NCBI RefSeq assembly: GCF_019904175.1
Contig: NZ_CP061913.1
Span: 11,408,001-11,472,000, forward strand
Direction: 5' to 3'
Source: Dactylosporangium vinaceum
GTDB taxonomy: Bacteria > Actinomycetota > Actinomycetes > Mycobacteriales > Micromonosporaceae
Length of the DNA stretch: 64,000 nucleotides
A model generated the notes under the pieces. That model made no database searches. It was not told the DNA's origin and saw only the letters and a program-made list of their open reading frames with translations. The translations under genes were made by a program, and so were the position numbers. This document shows, piece by piece, positions 35,055-44,122 of this stretch (its first letter is position 1; every line of letters starts with the position of its first letter).

Positions 35055-35923
35055 GTGCCGACTCCGATCGCGGCGATGGCCGGGTAGATCAAGAACAGCA
35101 AGAACACGAAGGTGAGAGCCATGAGCGGGATGCTCATGCGTTCGGTGGCGGACTCGGCGTGGGCTTCCATCTCGGCGGTGAGTCGCTCGGTAAGCGCCTC
35201 CCCGCGCTGCAGCAGCGCCTCACGGATCCGGGTCCCCTCGCCCGCCGCTAGCTGGAGGGTGCCGGCGAGCTGTTCGAGCTGGATGACTCCGGTGGTCTCG
35301 CCGAGCTCGCGCAACGGCTCCCACAGCGGCCGGCGTTCCACCCGGGCGGTCGTCAACGCGTCGCGGATGCGGCGGGCGGCCCATCCTTCGGCGATGCTGG
35401 ATGCGTCGGTGAGCGCCTGTTCGATCCCGGCACCGGCGGCGAGAGCTGGCGGAACGACGTCGAGGAGGGCGCCGAGGGTGTGCCGCATGAGCAGCCGCCG
35501 CGCCTCCGCCTCCTCCCGGATCGACAGCTCCGACACCGCGAACGCGCCTGCACCGAGGAGCAGGCCGAGCCACAGCGGGACGGTGTAGGTGATGGTGGCG
35601 CCCAGGGCGTTGAGCGCGCCGACGGTAGCGGTTGGGGCGAGCAGCCCCAGCCCGGCCAGGCCGACCTGCCCGGCCAGGAACGCCGTCGGGTCACGTTCCA
35701 GGATCGCCAGATCCTTGCGGGCCCGTTCACGGGGCAGGCCGAGCTGGACCAGCGGGGCGGCGAGGCTGTGCAGCAGCCGGGCTCGGCCGACCGGCCTGGC
35801 CGGCGGGGGCTGGCGCAGCGTCGCGATCGCCACCGCCAGGGACGGCCGGGCCGGCACGAGCGCCCACAGCAGCACCGCCACACCCAGGCCGACACCTGCG
35901 CCGGCGTACAGCAGCCCGGTCAC
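35051..35923 (-). CDS. tadC: Tad pilus inner-membrane platform protein TadC (T2SF domain)
   Basis: The 290-residue protein has an N-terminal hydrophobic helix, two central helices around residues 95-135, a type II secretion F-type helical domain (LRQPLWEPLRELGETTGV; LEQLAGTLQLAAGEGTRIREALLQRGEAL) and a C-terminal helix (PLMALTFVFLLFLIYPAIAAI). TadC pairs with TadB in the membrane to transmit TadA ATPase motion. Its ATG overlaps the tadB stop by four bases. Confidence 0.9.
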   Translation of the reverse strand: MTGLLYAGAGVGLGVAVLLWALVPARPSLAVAIATLRQPPPARPVGRARLLHSLAAPLVQLGLPRERARKDLAILERDPTAFLAGQVGLAGLGLLAPTATVGALNALGATITYTVPLWLGLLLGAGAFAVSELSIREEAEARRLLMRHTLGALLDVVPPALAAGAGIEQALTDASSIAEGWAARRIRDALTTARVERRPLWEPLRELGETTGVIQLEQLAGTLQLAAGEGTRIREALLQRGEALTERLTAEMEAHAESATERMSIPLMALTFVFLLFLIYPAIAAIGVGT

Positions 35924-36774
35924 GACGGGACCTCCTCAGCGGTACCTGTCAAGATCCTCGGCAGGTCGGGGATTCGGCCGGTGCGCACCATCCACGCCAG
36001 CGCCGCGGCGAACAACGCGCCGAGCACCGCCAGGGCGAGCTGCCCGACGGCGGTGCCGTACGGGGCGAGGAAGTCTGACGCGAAGATCATCAGCAGGACG
36101 ACGGTGCCGAGGACGACCGCGACGACGATGCGGGTCGAGGTGCGGGTGCGTGACCGGCCGGTCGCCACCCGCAGCCGGGACGACGCTTGCCGGCGGGCGG
36201 CGCGGCCGACGCCGGACAGGCCGGTGGCGATGTCGCGGGCCTGGTACTGGGCGGCCTGCAGCAACACGTTGACGACCATGTCGGCGGTAGGGTCGGCCAA
36301 GTCCTTCGCGAACGCGCGTAGCGCGTCGGGCAGCCGGACCCCTGCCCGCAGTGCCGCGGCAAGCCCGGACAGCTCGGGCCGGATCTCGGCCGGGGCCACG
36401 GCGGCGGTTTGCAAGATGGCCTGCTCGATGCCGGCGGCGGCGCGCAACGTGCCGGCGAGGTCCTCGGCCCAGGCGGCGATCGCCTCGACCCGGGACAGGG
36501 TCCGGCGGGCGTCCCGGTCAGCGCCGAGGACCGCCGGCAGCGTCCACGCCCCGATCCCGGCCAGCAGCGCCGCGATCGGCCAGCGGGTCGCCGCACCGAC
36601 CGCCGCAGCGGCGGCCAGCGCCGCGGCGAGGCGGGCGGCGGACACGCCCGTGCGGGCGCGGCGCTGTTCGGCGCGGCCGGGCCGATCCGGCCGGACCGGG
36701 GCCCGTAGGCCGGTGACGATCAGCAGCAGCGCGGCGCCGGCACCGGCGCCGAGCAACGCGTACAACGCGGCCAT
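35920..36774 (-). CDS. tadB: Tad pilus inner-membrane platform protein TadB (T2SF domain)
   Basis: This 284-residue protein has an N-terminal helix (LYALLGAGAGAALLLIVTGL) and another pair of hydrophobic segments near 45-75. The F-type domain follows, with RVEAIAAWAEDLAGTLRAAAGIEQAI and FAKDLADPTADMVVNVLLQAAQYQARD, and the protein ends in two closing helices. It starts seven bases after the tadA stop. It is the usual partner of TadC and the docking site for the ATPase. Confidence 0.9.
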   Translation of the reverse strand: MAALYALLGAGAGAALLLIVTGLRAPVRPDRPGRAEQRRARTGVSAARLAAALAAAAAVGAATRWPIAALLAGIGAWTLPAVLGADRDARRTLSRVEAIAAWAEDLAGTLRAAAGIEQAILQTAAVAPAEIRPELSGLAAALRAGVRLPDALRAFAKDLADPTADMVVNVLLQAAQYQARDIATGLSGVGRAARRQASSRLRVATGRSRTRTSTRIVVAVVLGTVVLLMIFASDFLAPYGTAVGQLALAVLGALFAAALAWMVRTGRIPDLPRILTGTAEEVPS

Positions 36775-36781
36775 CGCGTCC

Positions 36782-38110
36782 TCACCAGCCCGGGATCGCG
36801 TCGGGGTTGAACCCGGCCGCGACGAGTTCGTCGAGGGTGTCGGTGCGCAGCGGCGCCGCCGGCACCGCCCGCCGGTCCGGGCCGGGCTTGAACACCTCGT
36901 TCGAGATCACCTCGACGCCTTCGGAGTGCAGCACCTCCCGGATCGACGATACGACCCGCTGCCCGTCGACCGACCAGGTCAGATGCACCACGAAGTGCAC
37001 CGCCCCGGCGACGAGCGGCGCCGAGGATTCGAACGGCAGCCGTTCCGCCGACTGCGCCGCGTAGGTCATGAGCCGGGAGAACGCCTGCCTCGACGACGAG
37101 GTGTGAATCGTGGCCAGGGAACCGTCGTTGCCCTGCGACATGGCGTTGAGCAGCGCGACGACCTCGCCGCCGCGGGCCTCACCGACGACGAGCCGATCCG
37201 GGGACATCCGCAGCGCCTGCCGGACCAGCTCGGCCTGGTCGACGCCGCCGACACCTTCGATGTTCGGCTCGCGGGCCTGCAACGCCACACAGTCCGGGTG
37301 GGACGGGTCGAGGTCGAGGGCGAGCTCGTCGGTGTCCTCGATCGTGATCAGCCGCTCGTACTCCGGGATGGCCTTCGCCATCGCGCGTAGGAACGTTGTC
37401 TTGCCCGAGTCGGTGCCGCCGCAGATGATCACGTTCTTGCGGGCGAGGACCATCGCGGTGAGCAGGTCCCGCATGCCGAGGTCCATCGCCCCGTGCCGGC
37501 GGGCCAGGTCGTCGAGGGTGACGTTGAGCAGGGTGTGCCTTCGGATAGACACCGACGGATGCCTGCCCAGCAGGGTGGCGAACAGCCGTGAGCCGTCAGG
37601 AAGCCGGACACTGACGCGGGGTACGCCGCGGTCGAAGCGGCGTTCGTCGGCGCCGGCGCGGGCGGCGATGTCGCGCACGAGCGCGACGAGTTCGTCTGCG
37701 GTGGAGGTGATCGCCGGCATCTGGGACTTGGTCCCGTCGCTGTGCCGGCACCACACCACTGGCCCGTTGATGAAGATATTCGTGATGCTCGGATCGGCCA
37801 GCAGCGGTTCCAGGCCGCCGAGGCCGGTCAGCGCGTCCCGCACCGCCTGGGCGATCTGCGCCTCCACCGGCGGATCGAGGGGCATCCGCCCGTCGGCGAG
37901 CTGGGTGCGGGCGTGCTCGTTGAGCGCCGCGGCGATCAGTTCGTCGACGCGCTGCTCCCGCTCCGCGCCGGACAGCCGGGCGCCGGTCGCGGCAAGCTGC
38001 GCCGCGACCTGCTGCCGCAGCTGGTCGATCAGCTGGTGGTGCGGTGTCCCTGCCTGCCAGCCATCGGCGTGCGCCGCGCCGTTGCCGGCCGCGATCGTCG
38101 GGGCGGTCAC
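36782..38110 (-). CDS. tadA: Tad pilus assembly ATPase TadA/CpaF
   Basis: This 442-residue secretion ATPase begins at GTG 38110, overlapping the tadZ stop (GTGA). The helical N-domain is followed by the RecA-like core: Walker A GGTDSGKTT, an Asp-box region ITIEDTDELALD, and VVGEARGGEVVALLNAMSQGNDGSLATIHTSS, which holds the Walker B and His-box features of the PulE/VirB11 family. It powers assembly of the Flp fibre from the cytoplasm. Frame and length fit TadA well. The longer upstream frame is rejected because it runs antisense through tadZ. Confidence 0.95.
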   Translation of the reverse strand: MTAPTIAAGNGAAHADGWQAGTPHHQLIDQLRQQVAAQLAATGARLSGAEREQRVDELIAAALNEHARTQLADGRMPLDPPVEAQIAQAVRDALTGLGGLEPLLADPSITNIFINGPVVWCRHSDGTKSQMPAITSTADELVALVRDIAARAGADERRFDRGVPRVSVRLPDGSRLFATLLGRHPSVSIRRHTLLNVTLDDLARRHGAMDLGMRDLLTAMVLARKNVIICGGTDSGKTTFLRAMAKAIPEYERLITIEDTDELALDLDPSHPDCVALQAREPNIEGVGGVDQAELVRQALRMSPDRLVVGEARGGEVVALLNAMSQGNDGSLATIHTSSSRQAFSRLMTYAAQSAERLPFESSAPLVAGAVHFVVHLTWSVDGQRVVSSIREVLHSEGVEVISNEVFKPGPDRRAVPAAPLRTDTLDELVAAGFNPDAIPGW

Positions 38111-39027
38111 GGCCGCACCTGCACCGGCTCGGGCCGCTGAACCGGCCCCGACTGCTGCTCCGCTGGCCGCGGTTCCATTCGCTGCTGTGCCCGAGGCTGG
38201 TGCGCGGCGGCCTGGATCACCGGCGGCACCGCAGCGACCGGTGGAGCGTAGTGGGCCCGGACCGCAGGATCGGTGGACATGATGGACCCGACCGGTTCGG
38301 CGGCGAGGATCGACGCTGGCTGCGCCGTGGTCAACGTCAACGCGACGCCGCGCACCGCCCGCGCCAGCCGCAGCCGCCGCCACGCCGGCGCTCGCAGCCG
38401 TCCCGCCAGGGCGCCGGCGCCGAGCTGGCTGTCGGGCAGCTCCCACAGCACCGGCACCCCGAGATCGCGGGCGATCTCCCGCCCGGGATAGCCACCGGCG
38501 CCGGTGCGCACCAGCCACAACCGGCCCGTCACCACCGACCGCACCCAACCCAGCCGGGCCTCCACCTGCGTCTGCGCTGCGAGCTCACCGTCGGCCAGCA
38601 CCAGCACGTGGTCGGCGACGCCGAGCAGCCCGGCCGCCGGACTGGACTGCTCGAGGCGTCCGACATCGACGAGGACCGGCTGCTGCTCAGCCAACCGGCG
38701 CAGCGCCTGCAAGCCCCGTGTGGCGAGGGTGAACGTCGACGCCGCGACCGTCTCACCCGCCGGGGCGAGCACCACATCGGCGCCGACCGCCAGTCGCTGC
38801 GTGAACGGGGCCAGGGAGGCCAGGGTGCCGGTGTGCGCCTGCGCCGCCAGCCCGGTCAGGCCCGGCTCCGGGCTGTGCCCGAACCGGGCGGCCAGGTCTC
38901 CGCCGGCAGGGTCGGCCTCGACGAGCACCGCGTCCGGCTCCGGCCACAAGGCCGCCAGCCCCACCGCCAGGGTCGTCACTCCGGGAGCGCCTTTCACCGA
39001 ACTGATCACAATCAGCATCGCGTTCAC
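38107..39027 (-). CDS. tadZ: TadZ/CpaE-like MinD-type ATPase
   Basis: This 306-residue protein starts MNAMLIVISSVKGAPGVTTLAVGLAALW, the deviant Walker A of the ParA/MinD class. The signature lysine is present, but the usual P-loop lysine before Thr-Thr is replaced by valine. A VLVEADPAGGD motif (Walker A') and VLVDVGRL (Walker B) follow, and the last 60 residues are Pro/Gln-rich. TadZ proteins position the Tad machine at the pole or site of assembly. Its ATG overlaps the cpaB stop by four bases. Confidence 0.88.
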   Translation of the reverse strand: MNAMLIVISSVKGAPGVTTLAVGLAALWPEPDAVLVEADPAGGDLAARFGHSPEPGLTGLAAQAHTGTLASLAPFTQRLAVGADVVLAPAGETVAASTFTLATRGLQALRRLAEQQPVLVDVGRLEQSSPAAGLLGVADHVLVLADGELAAQTQVEARLGWVRSVVTGRLWLVRTGAGGYPGREIARDLGVPVLWELPDSQLGAGALAGRLRAPAWRRLRLARAVRGVALTLTTAQPASILAAEPVGSIMSTDPAVRAHYAPPVAAVPPVIQAAAHQPRAQQRMEPRPAEQQSGPVQRPEPVQVRP

Positions 39028-39743
39028 CGCCCCACGCCGCGCTGCACAAGCGCCGCCTCACCGGAGGTCGAGGCGACCGTGACCGCGTCGGCGGCCGACA
39101 GGAGCAGCGACACCACGCTCACGCCTGACTGGTCCGCCGCCTCGCTCACCGACACCACCGTCGCGTCGGCCCGCACCACCTGCGGCCCGCTACCGGTCCC
39201 GGAGCCGCCTGTAGCGCCGCCGGCGGCGCCACCTCCGCCGGGCGCGGTCGACGGAATCACGATCACCGTCACCTGCGTCCCGGCCGTCAGTCCGGCGGGT
39301 GCCCGGCCCGGCTTGAGCCCGACCGCGATCACCGACTGCCCCGCTGGCGGCCATGCCACGTCGCCGAGCTGCTGCGCCGAGACCAGCACACCGGCCTGCA
39401 GCGGCATCGCCGCCGTCCGGCCGACGACCGTGCCGCGCTGCGCGGCCGGCACCGTCGCCACCTGCGCCTCGGCAGCGACCCGCACCACGGTCAAGTCCGC
39501 GTCGGTGATCGTCTGCCCGGCCGCGACGGGTCGGGCCGTGGCCAGCACCGGCAGCCGCGTGTCGATCCGGTTCGCCACCGCCGCGCCCGCCAAGGCGCAG
39601 CCGACAATCAGCAGCACACCGAGCAGGACCCGCGGCACGCTGACCCGCCGTCGAAGCACCGGTCCCCGCACCGTCGGCACCGATGCCTGGGCGCCATTCA
39701 CCGTCTCGGTACGCCGCTGCGTACCGAGTGTCGTCGAAGCCAT
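39024..39743 (-). CDS. cpaB: SAF-domain Tad pilus protein (CpaB/RcpC)
   Basis: This 239-residue protein has one N-terminal membrane helix (VLLGVLLIVGCALAGAAVA, about 40-58). An SAF domain follows, with VLATARPVAAGQTITDADLTVV and PLQAGVLVSAQQL. The rest is a beta-rich periplasmic-type domain with a Gly-rich insert. CpaB/RcpC proteins are needed for Tad secretion. In Gram-negatives they touch the outer-membrane ring; in actinobacteria they probably guide the fibre through the wall. It starts 13 bases after the preceding stop. Confidence 0.88.
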   Translation of the reverse strand: MASTTLGTQRRTETVNGAQASVPTVRGPVLRRRVSVPRVLLGVLLIVGCALAGAAVANRIDTRLPVLATARPVAAGQTITDADLTVVRVAAEAQVATVPAAQRGTVVGRTAAMPLQAGVLVSAQQLGDVAWPPAGQSVIAVGLKPGRAPAGLTAGTQVTVIVIPSTAPGGGGAAGGATGGSGTGSGPQVVRADATVVSVSEAADQSGVSVVSLLLSAADAVTVASTSGEAALVQRGVGR

Positions 39744-39756
39744 CTTCGGTTTGCTC

Positions 39757-40653
39757 CTATGGATTGGTGTTGAGCGCTTGGGACTCCGTCACCTCAAGCG
39801 CCACCGTCGACGTCGTCACCAGGTCCGGCACCGTGCCGGTCTGACCGCCACCGGCCCACGAGATCTGCCAGGTCACTGTTGCTGTCAAGCTGTAGCTGCC
39901 GGGCCGCGTATAGGTGTGTCCGCACGTCGGTGACGGCTTCTCCGGATCCGTCCCGCGTGTCCACTCGGTGCCCCGACCCGCACAGGTCACCGACGCGCCC
40001 TCACCAGTGGAGAACACCAACTTCGCCGGCTTCGCTGTCGCCGTGACCGACAGGCCAGGCACCGACGCCGTCGCCGACTTCGCACCCCACGACGACGCGT
40101 CCAGCCACAACCACGTCGGCAGATACGCCAGCTGCTTCGCCGGCGGCGAAGGGTTCACCCGGATCGCCGGCAGCGGCAGGTTCAGCTCCCTCACCGCCCG
40201 CGCAGCAAGGACCGCCGGATCCGGCACCACCCCACCGGCAAAGATCCGGAACCGGGTCAGCGTCGCCGACGGCGGATACCCGCACGAGCCGATATACCAA
40301 CGGTCCGGCGGCGTCACCGGCCCACCCAACGCCTCCGCCGCCCGCAACTCCTGACCCACCGCGGGCCGGTAGTAGCAGCCGTCATCGGCCAGGTCGCCAT
40401 ACCCGGGAACACTGCACGGGATCTCAGTACCGGTCAGCGGGTTGTGGCACACCCGCGGGCCGTTGCCTTTTCCTGGACCACCAGGACCGCCAGGGTCAGC
40501 TGGATCTTCGACCTCGACCTTGCATTTCGGATCGTTCGGAGTCTTCGAACAATCCACGGGGTCGATGCCGCCCGCCTGAGCAGGTGGCGTGAAGGAAGCC
40601 GTCAGCGCCACGGCCAAGCCAAGGGCGGCCAGCGAGCGACGGAGCGTCAGCAT
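39757..40653 (-). CDS. Secreted Tad-locus protein with PKD-like C-terminal fold
   Basis: This 298-residue protein has a classical signal peptide (LRRSLAALGLAVALTASF...PAQA^GG, about 27 residues). Six to eight cysteines follow (DCSKTPNDPKC, VCHNPL, IPCSVP, GCYYRP, GSCGYP, TCGHTY). The C-terminal 120 residues read like a beta-sandwich (ATASVPGLSVTATAKPAKLVFSTG; YSLTATVTWQISWAGGG). Proteins of this type accompany actinobacterial Tad genes and are probably cell-wall-exposed. Its ATG overlaps the stop of the gene at 41201 by seven bases. Confidence 0.75.
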   Translation of the reverse strand: MLTLRRSLAALGLAVALTASFTPPAQAGGIDPVDCSKTPNDPKCKVEVEDPADPGGPGGPGKGNGPRVCHNPLTGTEIPCSVPGYGDLADDGCYYRPAVGQELRAAEALGGPVTPPDRWYIGSCGYPPSATLTRFRIFAGGVVPDPAVLAARAVRELNLPLPAIRVNPSPPAKQLAYLPTWLWLDASSWGAKSATASVPGLSVTATAKPAKLVFSTGEGASVTCAGRGTEWTRGTDPEKPSPTCGHTYTRPGSYSLTATVTWQISWAGGGQTGTVPDLVTTSTVALEVTESQALNTNP

Positions 40654-41201
40654 GTTCCCACCTCACGCGCTCCGAAGCTGGTGACCTTCCAAGTGCCGTC
40701 GGGCTGCCTCTGCACGGTGGCCTTCGTCAGGCGGCGCCCGCCTGGCTTGTCACTGAAGGCTGGTCCCGGCGACGCCCGGAGGAGTTTGGAGCCGCTGTCG
40801 TCAAGGCAGTCCTCAAGGTCGACCGATGTTGGCTGGTTCGCAGGTGCAGCCCCAACAACGCGCGGTGAAGTGACGATCTGGCCCTCGCCTTTCAACCCTT
40901 GGTCCTTCACCGACTGCAGGCCAGAGGTGAGGTTCTTCAACGCGTCGCCGGTGGCGTACTTCGCCAGCTCGGAACTCGCGGGGTCCGGAACGGCCAGCGC
41001 CGTCTGGTAGGCGCGCCACATGCCGCGGTAGGTGTCCAAGGCGGTGCGACCGATCGACGCCGGATCGGTGGCGGCCGGCGCGGTCGTGGACGGTGCGGTC
41101 ACGGAAGGTGGACCAGAGGTGTTCGGCGTGTCCTTCTTCTGGGTACCGCACCCCGCAACGAACTCGACCCTTACGCGCACATTGACAGAACTCGCCGACA
41201 T
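40647..41201 (-). CDS. Putative lipoprotein-like first gene of the Tad operon
   Basis: This 184-residue protein has a lipobox-like VAGC at residues 15-18 followed by a Thr/Pro/Ser linker and a globular domain (LDTYRGMWRAYQTALAVPDP; TVQRQPDGTWKVTSFGA). The expected hydrophobic signal core before VAGC is replaced by a charged stretch (VNVRVRVEF), so either the true start lies elsewhere or the signal has decayed. The domain resembles small actinobacterial lipoproteins, but I do not recognise the family exactly. It is the promoter-proximal gene of the leftward pilus operon, overlapping the next gene by seven bases. Confidence 0.65.
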   Translation of the reverse strand: MSASSVNVRVRVEFVAGCGTQKKDTPNTSGPPSVTAPSTTAPAATDPASIGRTALDTYRGMWRAYQTALAVPDPASSELAKYATGDALKNLTSGLQSVKDQGLKGEGQIVTSPRVVGAAPANQPTSVDLEDCLDDSGSKLLRASPGPAFSDKPGGRRLTKATVQRQPDGTWKVTSFGAREVGTC

Positions 41202-41394
41202 TTTGGCGCCTACAAGACAGTCGGATCCAGTTCCGGCCGGTACTGGCGAGCCGCGGCAATAGCCCCGATCTGCGCACTCTTCACGCGTGGTTGCAGGTCA
41301 CGGCCTTTTAACGGGCATGAGAAAGGTACTCACGTCCGTCTACACTTCCCCCGGGGGACATCGACATACGGGATGCCGACGGGGGGAGGCATGG

Positions 41395-41721
41395 GTGGAC
41401 TACGGCGCGATCTACGGCGCTCTCGAGTTTCTAGCCCACCGCTGGACGATGGAGATCTTGGCGTCACTAGCGGACAAGCCGAAAGGCTTCAACGATCTCC
41501 AACGATCGGTCAACGTCGCGCACCCGACGTCGTTCAACATCGCATTGCAGCGCCTAGTTGATCATGGACTGGTTCGCAAGCCGAGCAGACGAGGGCAGTC
41601 TTACGCCCTGACACCAGCCGGCGAACGCGCGTTGCCTCTGGTGATTCGATTCGTCGAGGAGCTCGGCCTCTGGTCAGAAGACGAGGTCAGCCATGACCGC
41701 CAAGCGCAGGGCTCATCGTGA
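41395..41721 (+). CDS. HxlR-type winged-helix regulator
   Basis: This 108-residue protein starts at GTG 41395 with GGGGGGAGG six bases upstream. The HxlR/MarR-type winged helix is clear: LEFLAHRWTMEILASLADKPKGFNDLQRS, a recognition helix in HPTSFNIALQRLVDHGLV, and a wing in KPSRRGQSYALTPAGERAL. These regulators usually act as dimers on their own and adjacent promoters. It diverges from the pilus operon (193 bases between starts), so it may control pilus expression. The usual N-terminal cysteine of redox-sensing HxlR proteins is absent. Confidence 0.85.
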   Translation: MDYGAIYGALEFLAHRWTMEILASLADKPKGFNDLQRSVNVAHPTSFNIALQRLVDHGLVRKPSRRGQSYALTPAGERALPLVIRFVEELGLWSEDEVSHDRQAQGSS

Positions 41722-42365
41722 ATTCCGTCGGCTCTCTGCCGTTGGCTAATGTCGGTTGGTGGGCGGGCTGCCGACCATGCGCGGGTCATGGTCCGCGTTC
41801 CGCTCGTATGGAGTTGTCCACCGGCGCAAAGCTGAAAAGCGTCGCGTAAGCGGAGGCCGGGCAGCGGGTGGTATGGGTAACCGGTCGTCGTACCAACGCA
41901 GGTCATCCCCCACCGCCACGCTGACTTGCGCAGCGCTGGACCGGACACGGCATGGGGCACGGTTGCTGTAGGTTCCGCAGTTGCGGTTGTCAGTGGCAGA
42001 GTTGCGACCTGGGCGTCCAAGGTTGCCAGCCAGCCAACGATGGCTCGGGCGCCCAGGATCGAGCAGCAGCCGTTAGCCGCTTGTCGTGACGGTGCATCTC
42101 AACCGCTCCCAGCGAGGGCCCGCCGTCACAGAAGCGCGCCGACGCACCCGATCTCCGCTCTGCCCGAGCCGCCGGCAATCAGCCCGTCGGCACAAACGCC
42201 ACGACGCCGAACTTCCCACTTCCCCTTGCGGGTGCAAACACCGGGTCACAGGGAGCATTCGGCTCCTGGCGGCAGGCTCAAGGCCGAGGTCGGCGGAGAA
42301 TCCGCGGTCAGGACTCAGCCCTCCAGCTAACTCAGCCCTGTGGAGGTGTGTGATATCCTCGGAGC
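41722..42365. other. Gene-poor stretch between the HxlR and GntR genes
   Basis: Short open frames exist on both strands, but none has a credible start, motif or typical codon use. The base composition is less GC-rich than its neighbours. The last 25 bases carry TGATATCCT and CGGAG, probably the promoter and ribosome site of the GntR gene. Confidence 0.4.
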
Positions 42366-42686
42366 ATGGCGGATACAGCCCAGCCCGCGTACCTGACCGT
42401 CTACCGAAAGTTGCGCACCAGCATCGCCGCTGGCGAGTGGAGCATCGACTCAGCCATCCCATCCATCTCAGAGCTGCAGGTCCGGTACGGAGTGCGGTCG
42501 CTGAACACCATTCGCCGCGCCCAGCAAATGCTCGTCGGCGAGGGGGTGCTTCGCACCGTCAGCGGTGTTGGCGCGTTCGTTGTCAAGATCCCGGAACAGG
42601 ACCGCAGCCCCGCCGACATGATCACCGAGGCCAAAGACCTGCTCCGCCGGGCGATCGCCTTGCTTGACGCAGCCACTGACGACTAG
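42366..42686 (+). CDS. Small GntR-family regulator
   Basis: This 106-residue protein has the GntR winged helix: YRKLRTSIAAGEWSIDSAIPSISELQVRYGVRSLNTIRRAQQMLVGEGVL, then the wing RTVSGVGAFVV. There is only a 35-residue C-terminal tail and no effector domain, as in the short GntR regulators common on actinobacterial mobile elements. It is 30 bases upstream of the PD-(D/E)XK-like gene on the same strand and probably represses both. Confidence 0.88.
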   Translation: MADTAQPAYLTVYRKLRTSIAAGEWSIDSAIPSISELQVRYGVRSLNTIRRAQQMLVGEGVLRTVSGVGAFVVKIPEQDRSPADMITEAKDLLRRAIALLDAATDD

Positions 42687-42716
42687 CCACACACGCGTCC
42701 GACAAGGGAGGCACCG

Positions 42717-43184
42717 ATGGCCACCATTCAGCCGTCCGCACTCACCGCCATCCGATCCGCAGCCGCCGAATACATCGCCGCCCTACGTCTTGAAGCCGCC
42801 GGCGGAGACGTGACATGGCGCGGTGGCCGAACGCGCGGCCACGATGTACTCGTCACTTCCGACGACGGGCACCTGCTCGTAGACGCGAAGCTGCTCACGC
42901 CAACCAACGGTGCCGCCCGCCGCCACGGATACAACTACCAGGTTTTCCGGCGGGGACACCTCCCATGGGGCACCGACGGCCGTACGCACCTCGCATTGGT
43001 AACGCTTCCCGAGCAACGTCCCACCGTCGCCTTCACCGGTGCCGAAGTCCGCTTCACCGTCCCGGTCGCCGGCGCAAGCACGCGACTCGTGCCAGTGGCC
43101 GAGATGAACGAATGCCTGCAACCGCAACCCTTGGACTGGCTTTGGCTCGACGACACATGGCTGGCGGAACGACTCCAACTCTGA
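42717..43184 (+). CDS. Small PD-(D/E)XK-fold protein, candidate nuclease
   Basis: This 155-residue protein starts at ATG 42717 with AAGGGAGG upstream. An N-terminal helix (AIRSAAAEYIAALRLEAAGG) leads to GHDVLVTSDDGHLLVDAKLL, which contains a D...D-x-K arrangement like the core of PD-(D/E)XK nucleases and resolvases. Two beta strands and a tryptophan-rich end (LDWLWLDDTWL) follow. No exact family was recognised. With a GntR repressor immediately upstream, it forms a tightly controlled two-gene unit that could act in defence, element exclusion or recombination. Confidence 0.6.
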   Translation: MATIQPSALTAIRSAAAEYIAALRLEAAGGDVTWRGGRTRGHDVLVTSDDGHLLVDAKLLTPTNGAARRHGYNYQVFRRGHLPWGTDGRTHLALVTLPEQRPTVAFTGAEVRFTVPVAGASTRLVPVAEMNECLQPQPLDWLWLDDTWLAERLQL

Positions 43185-43348
43185 GACACAGGCTCAGCAA
43201 CACCTTCAGCACCTCGTAGTCCGACCCGACGACGGCGGCGGCGTTGGACGGGTATGTGGTGCGGGTGGGGGCGCGTGTCGAGCCGCAGCAGGTAGATCGA
43301 CATTGCTGGCGTGGCAACGAAAAAGAGCTTCAACTTCTTACTCTGTAC

Positions 43349-43384
43349 CGATGAGGCGCCGGATCGGCATCCGTCGCCTCATCG
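43349..43384. terminator. Bidirectional terminator-like hairpin
   Basis: CGATGAGGCG pairs perfectly with CGCCTCATCG, and the inner CGGAT pairs with ATCCG. It lies between the convergent nuclease-like gene (stop 43184) and DUF4262 gene (stop 43475). Confidence 0.7.
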
Positions 43385-43474
43385 GGTGTCGTCGTCCTGC
43401 CGTCCGTTGCCGTTCATGCTGGAGATCTGCCGGCGGCTGGCAGCGTTGCTCGACTCGATGATCTCGTAGGCCGG

Positions 43475-43936
43475 TTAGCAGGTCCCGATCAGTGGCTGAC
43501 TGTCGAGCCCGAGGCTGTAGCCAGGTTCCCACGGCAACCGGCCGTTCGGGTCGGGCCAAACGACCTGTTGCAGCCGGACCTGGTCGGCGCCGTACCGAGC
43601 GATCGCGGCGCTGGGGATGATCTGGTCGGTGGGGGTGCCGTCGATGATGACGGCGTCGAACCCGGCGATGAGATCGGCCACGCGGGTGTTGTGGGCGATG
43701 GTGCCCGCGCCGTGGTGGACCCTTCCGGCTATCTCGTTGAGCAGGTGCTGGGCGGTGTCGGGGTGCAGACCGGTGATGACGAACTCCGGTGCGATTCGGG
43801 CTGTTAGTCCGACGGTGTAGGAGTAGGGGGCGACGGTGTCGGCGTCGTCCTCGGTGGGCAGGATGTGCATCACTGCCCATCCGACCCGTTGGATGATCTC
43901 GGTCTGGCGGCGCACGAAGTCTTCGAGGCCAGGCAT
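43475..43936 (-). CDS. DUF4262-like protein
   Basis: This 153-residue protein matches the DUF4262 pattern: GWAVMHILPTEDDADTVAPYSYTVGLT, then PEFVITGLHPDTAQHLLNEIAGRV and WPDPNGRLPWEPGY. The function of the family is unknown. It is frequent on actinobacterial plasmids and integrative elements. ATG 43936 has AAGGAGA nine bases upstream, which rules out the longer frame. It is the last gene of the leftward plasmid-like cluster. Confidence 0.88.
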   Translation of the reverse strand: MPGLEDFVRRQTEIIQRVGWAVMHILPTEDDADTVAPYSYTVGLTARIAPEFVITGLHPDTAQHLLNEIAGRVHHGAGTIAHNTRVADLIAGFDAVIIDGTPTDQIIPSAAIARYGADQVRLQQVVWPDPNGRLPWEPGYSLGLDSQPLIGTC

Positions 43937-44122
43937 GGTGCAAGTCTCCTTCACAGTTGGCGCGATCATAGGTTGCCCCGCGTTGCGGTCCGGTCCGATC
44001 GATCTCGCGGGCGTGGGATGAATGCGCTGGATGGCAAACGGACGGCCGCGGCGCCGTGGGCAAGAGGCGACGCGGCCGGACGGAGGATCGGGGCTCTGGT
44101 TCACAGTCCGAGCGGCGTCGGG

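Noticed and set aside
35480..39933. Long plus-strand frames opposite the tad genes
   Set aside because: The minus strand encodes a complete, ordered Tad pilus set, and the plus frames show Arg/Ser/Pro-rich noise.
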